DNA of 7,741 nt from an uncultured Eubacteriales bacterium. Lineage in GTDB: Bacteria; Bacillota; Clostridia; Oscillospirales; Oscillospiraceae. The number at the start of each line of letters is the position of its first letter. Within the stretch, counting starts at the first letter, position 1. The stretch spans positions 1 through 7,741 of the forward strand of contig CABSBF010000077.1 in assembly GCA_902475855.1 (NCBI GenBank), given 5' to 3'. Positions 4,967-7,741 of the stretch are shown here, one piece after another. The notes beneath the pieces were generated by a model that had not been told where the DNA came from, did not search any database, and saw only the letters and a list, made by a program, of their open reading frames with translations. The translations under genes were made by a program, and so were the position numbers.

Positions 4967-6268
4967 ATGTTCTTCCAGTGCGTCTATACTCTGCTCTATG
5001 CGATACTTGCCAATGCACTTATTCTTCTGAATCGTCTGCCGTGGTGGTCCTGGATCTGCTGGGCGGTTCTTCTGATCACAGCGAATATTCTTCCGCTGGC
5101 AGCGGTTCGCAGTCTCAGCGCACGGCGTCTGCGCATTTGTCGGCACGGCGTGATCTGCCTGCGTGCCTTTTTTTGGTCGCTCCTGCCGGCTGCGGCATTT
5201 CATGTTTATCTGGCTTGCACCGCAGGCTGGAAAACCATATGGCCCAGTCTGCTGCTCTGCTTCATTGCAGAGACGATCCTCTTCTGGAACGGAATGCTGT
5301 GCGTCTACTGTGCCTCCGTCCAACTCGGGATTCGGCACCGCATGGTTGGCCTGCTCTGCGGCTTTGTGCCAATTCTGAACCTGATTCAGCTATTCAAGAT
5401 CACGCGGATCGTCAGCGATGAGGTGGAATTTGAAGATGCCAAGAATCAATTGGACGCACAGCGGCGTGAGGCGCGTATCTGCGGCACTCGCTATCCCCTT
5501 CTGCTGGTACACGGCGTCTTCTTCCGCGATTTCAAATTTCCATCCTATTGGGGCCGTATCCCGACCGCGCTGAAAAAGAACGGCGCACAAGTTTTCTACG
5601 GCGAGCATCAGTCTGCCGCCGCCGTACAGGACAGTGCGGCAGAACTTTTGATGCGAATCGAGAAACTTTGCGCAGAAACCAGCTGTGAGAAGGTCAACGT
5701 GATTGCGCATTCCAAGGGCGGGCTGGACATCCGAGCGGCCGCCGCTCTGCATCCGGAGCACATTGCCTCCATCACAACGATCAACACACCGCATCGTGGC
5801 TGCGGTTTTGCCGACTACCTGCTTGAAAAAGTTCCGCAACGGACGCAGGCAGGCATTGCCAAGGCTTACAACACCGCTGCACGCTGCCTTGGCGATCGAA
5901 AGCCGGATTTCTTGGCCGCCGTTCATGACCTCACCGCCGCGCACTGTCAGGCCTTCGATCGAGCGCATCCGGCTCCCGAAGGAGTTCTGTGTCAAAGCGT
6001 GGGCTCTGTTCTTCGCCAGCCCTCCGGTGGTAAATTCCCCTTGAATTTCACCTACCGTTTAGCCAAATATTTCGACGGGCCCAATGACGGACTGGTGGCT
6101 GAAACCTCCTTTTCGTGGGGAGAACGCTGCACCTTTCTGACCTCCTCCGGCAGCCGCGGCATCTCACACGGCGACGTAATCGACCTGAACCGGGAAAACA
6201 TCCCCGGCTTCGATGTCCGGGAATTCTATGTACAGCTCGCCGCGGATCTGAAGCGCCGCGGTTTATAG
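4967..6268 (+). CDS. Membrane-anchored alpha/beta-hydrolase (lipase/esterase)
   Basis: This 433-residue protein has two halves. Residues 1-145 are hydrophobic, with about four to five likely membrane segments (about 5-21, 28-48, 62-84, 92-117 and 123-143). Residues 175-433 are an alpha/beta-hydrolase of the triacylglycerol lipase type. PLLLVHGVFFRD (177-188) is the oxyanion-hole HG motif. NVIAHSKGGLD (244-254) is the nucleophile elbow with Ser249. GPNDGLV (371-377) probably supplies Asp374 and GISHGDVI (398-405) supplies His401. The substrate could be a lipid ester of the membrane or an exogenous ester; the side of the membrane on which the hydrolase sits is not clear. The start at 4967 follows AAGGAGG. 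The gene lies after the terminator of the carbamate kinase unit, so it is a separate transcript. Its codon use is less C-biased than that of ygeY and ygeW. It converges with brnQ, and its stop codon forms part of the terminal hairpin. No functional tie to the ureido-catabolic genes is visible. Confidence 0.87.
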   Translation: MFFQCVYTLLYAILANALILLNRLPWWSWICWAVLLITANILPLAAVRSLSARRLRICRHGVICLRAFFWSLLPAAAFHVYLACTAGWKTIWPSLLLCFIAETILFWNGMLCVYCASVQLGIRHRMVGLLCGFVPILNLIQLFKITRIVSDEVEFEDAKNQLDAQRREARICGTRYPLLLVHGVFFRDFKFPSYWGRIPTALKKNGAQVFYGEHQSAAAVQDSAAELLMRIEKLCAETSCEKVNVIAHSKGGLDIRAAAALHPEHIASITTINTPHRGCGFADYLLEKVPQRTQAGIAKAYNTAARCLGDRKPDFLAAVHDLTAAHCQAFDRAHPAPEGVLCQSVGSVLRQPSGGKFPLNFTYRLAKYFDGPNDGLVAETSFSWGERCTFLTSSGSRGISHGDVIDLNRENIPGFDVREFYVQLAADLKRRGL

Positions 6269-6308
6269 AACCAGGACGGCTGCCATGGCAGCTGTCCTGG
6301 TTCTATTT
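6266..6308. terminator. Long hairpin terminator shared by convergent genes
   Basis: TAGAACCAGGAC (6266-6277) pairs perfectly with GTCCTGGTTCTA (6294-6305). Inside it, GCTGCC-AT-GGCAGC adds six more pairs after a G-U wobble, giving a stem of about 19 bp. It begins with the lipase stop codon itself and is followed by TTT. The T-tract is weak on both strands, but the stem is strong and lies between convergent genes, so a bidirectional terminator is likely. Confidence 0.75.
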
Positions 6309-6363
6309 GCGATCCGCAGTTTTTCCCCGTTTTTCGGCATCGTTTTCATAAGGCCCGCGGTAT

Positions 6364-7686
6364 CTATTCGACGCAGACGGCACGCTCTCTTTTCACAAGG
6401 GACAGCAGCACACTGAGCAGCAGCATTCCTGCCGCCGGCCAAACCCAGCCGAATCCCTGTGTATACAGCGGGAGCATTTCAAACAATCTGCCCACACCCC
6501 CCAGTGGAACGCGCGCCGTTTGCAGCGCATGAACGATACTCACGCAGGCAGTTCCCGCAACCGTAAGCGGATAGGCAAAGCGGTTATTCCTCCAAAGGCG
6601 CTGGCTCAGTCCCAACAGAATCAGCACAATCGCCACCGGATAGATCGCGTTAAGCACGGGAACCGAAATCGCTAGAATCGCATTGAGGCCGAGATTGCAG
6701 GTCAGAAAGGAGACGCCCGTAATCATCAGCACCCATGCACGGTAGGACACGCGGCCAAACAACGTGGAAAAATACTGAGAAATCGAGTTGATCAGCCCCA
6801 CGCAGGTCGTCAGGCAGGCCAGCGTGAAAATCGCTGCAAGCAGCACTGCCCCAGGTGCGCCGAAGAGCTGGTAGACAATGCAGCGCAGCGTCCAAGCACC
6901 GTTGCCCTGCAAGGAATACACACCAGAACTGCACATTCCCATATATGACAGCATCGCATACACCAGTGCAAGAATGATCCCCGCAAAAACGCCGGCATAA
7001 ACCGTGCTGCGCACGCGTCCGCGTTTCTCGGTCACGCCGAACGCACCAACACTTGTCGAAATCACAAGGCCGAAATTCAGCGCAGCAATGGTATCCATCG
7101 TCTGATATCCATCGGAGAAGCCCTTCAGGAGCGCCGCGCTCTGATATTCAGGCTGTGCCTGCACAATTTCAGTTTTTCCTCGGAAGAGAAAAGCAACGAA
7201 CAGAAAAACCAACAGCACCAGAAGGCTCGGCGTCAGGAAATGGCCGATGCGGTTGACAAGTTTTCGTGGCGTCATGCACAGCCACAGCGCTACCGCGAAG
7301 AAAACCGCCGAGTATACGACCATCCATAATGTCGTGTTCGTATTCTCCGGCAAATACGGCGCAACCGCCATCTCAAAGGGAACTGAAGCCGCGCGCGGAA
7401 TGCCGAGTCCCGGCCCGATGGAAAGATAGATCAGCAGCGTAAAAACCACGGCAAAGCGCTTTCCTACCTGACGGCCAAGCGGCTCCAATCCGTCGAATTT
7501 TGCAACCGTAATCACACCGAGCACCGGCAGCAAAACCGCCGTGACCAAAAAGCCCAGCAGGGCGGCAGGTGTTTTTGTCCCGGCATTCTGTCCTAAAAAC
7601 GGCGGGAAAATCAGGTTTCCAGCCCCAAAAAACAGGGAAAACAACATAAAACTCACTGTGACCTTCTGCTTTTTACTCAGTTTTAT
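6364..7686 (-). CDS. brnQ: Branched-chain amino acid transport protein BrnQ (LIVCS family)
   Basis: This is an inner-membrane, cation-coupled importer of leucine, isoleucine and valine, with about 12 hydrophobic segments over about 440 residues, the normal length. Numbered from 7686, the signatures are SLFFGAGNLIFPPFLGQNAG (residues 17-36), GIPRAASVPFEMA (95-107), GFSDGYQTMDTIAALNFG (189-206), and a C-terminal run of membrane helices ending at RERAVCVE. The start is uncertain. Homology places the N terminus near KLSKKQKVTVSFM, but no ATG, GTG or TTG is there. AUA at 7686 has AAAAGG (7696-7701) 9 nt upstream. CUG at 7680 is possible. GUG at 7656, after AGAAGG, would remove ten residues. The frame stays open to a TTG at 7740, but that stretch is AT-rich and reads like leader. 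The gene is convergent with the lipase and its promoter is outside or at the window edge. No link to the ureido-catabolic locus is evident. Confidence 0.92.
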   Translation of the reverse strand: MKLSKKQKVTVSFMLFSLFFGAGNLIFPPFLGQNAGTKTPAALLGFLVTAVLLPVLGVITVAKFDGLEPLGRQVGKRFAVVFTLLIYLSIGPGLGIPRAASVPFEMAVAPYLPENTNTTLWMVVYSAVFFAVALWLCMTPRKLVNRIGHFLTPSLLVLLVFLFVAFLFRGKTEIVQAQPEYQSAALLKGFSDGYQTMDTIAALNFGLVISTSVGAFGVTEKRGRVRSTVYAGVFAGIILALVYAMLSYMGMCSSGVYSLQGNGAWTLRCIVYQLFGAPGAVLLAAIFTLACLTTCVGLINSISQYFSTLFGRVSYRAWVLMITGVSFLTCNLGLNAILAISVPVLNAIYPVAIVLILLGLSQRLWRNNRFAYPLTVAGTACVSIVHALQTARVPLGGVGRLFEMLPLYTQGFGWVWPAAGMLLLSVLLSLVKRERAVCVE

Positions 7687-7741
7687 CTTTTCTTTCCTTT
7701 TAAAATATAAAAAGAAAAAAATAAAATTAATATAAAACAAG

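Noticed and set aside
4918..5421. A 167-codon plus-strand frame overlapping the 5' part of the lipase gene
   Set aside because: It lies in another frame of the lipase membrane domain, starts within the terminator tail and has no ribosome binding site or domain.

Overview
The window looks like chromosomal DNA of an anaerobic, moderately GC-rich Firmicute, most likely a gut Clostridia of the Oscillospiraceae/Ruminococcaceae type. This rests on strong AGGAGG-like ribosome binding sites, sigma-A type promoters in AT-rich gaps, C-ending codon preference in the metabolic genes, GC-rich hairpins between genes, and the gene families present. The assignment is inference; no marker gene is in the window.

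Left part (1-4921): a divergent catabolic locus. On the minus strand, a YheO-type PAS/HTH regulator (317-970) overlaps by 8 nt the start of a fold-type II PLP enzyme (1-324), which leaves the window exactly at its predicted PLP lysine. On the plus strand are an M20-type metallohydrolase of the YgeY family (1180-2577), a knotted carbamoyltransferase of the YgeW family (2666-3859) and a carbamate kinase (3942-4871), closed by a strong intrinsic terminator (4886-4921). Two face-to-face promoters sit in the AT-rich gap 971-1179, and a perfect 19-bp palindrome lies in the regulator's leader.

Read together, the locus can take a ureido (carbamoyl-amino) compound apart. YgeW would remove a carbamoyl group phosphorolytically as carbamoyl phosphate, carbamate kinase would turn that into ATP, YgeY would hydrolyse a second amide or ureido bond, and the PLP enzyme would process the freed amino acid. 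In E. coli and gut anaerobes the ygeW/ygeX/ygeY/carbamate kinase set is linked to selenium-dependent purine and urate catabolism through 2,3-diaminopropionate. The PLP enzyme here does not look like classical YgeX and may be a non-orthologous replacement.

Right part (4967-7741): two genes that look unrelated to the locus and converge on a long hairpin at 6266-6305. They are a membrane-anchored alpha/beta-hydrolase (lipase/esterase) on the plus strand and a BrnQ branched-chain amino acid transporter on the minus strand. The BrnQ gene has no conventional start codon where homology places its N terminus. No RNA genes, IS elements, CRISPR arrays or phage genes were seen, and no gap between genes exceeds about 210 bases.
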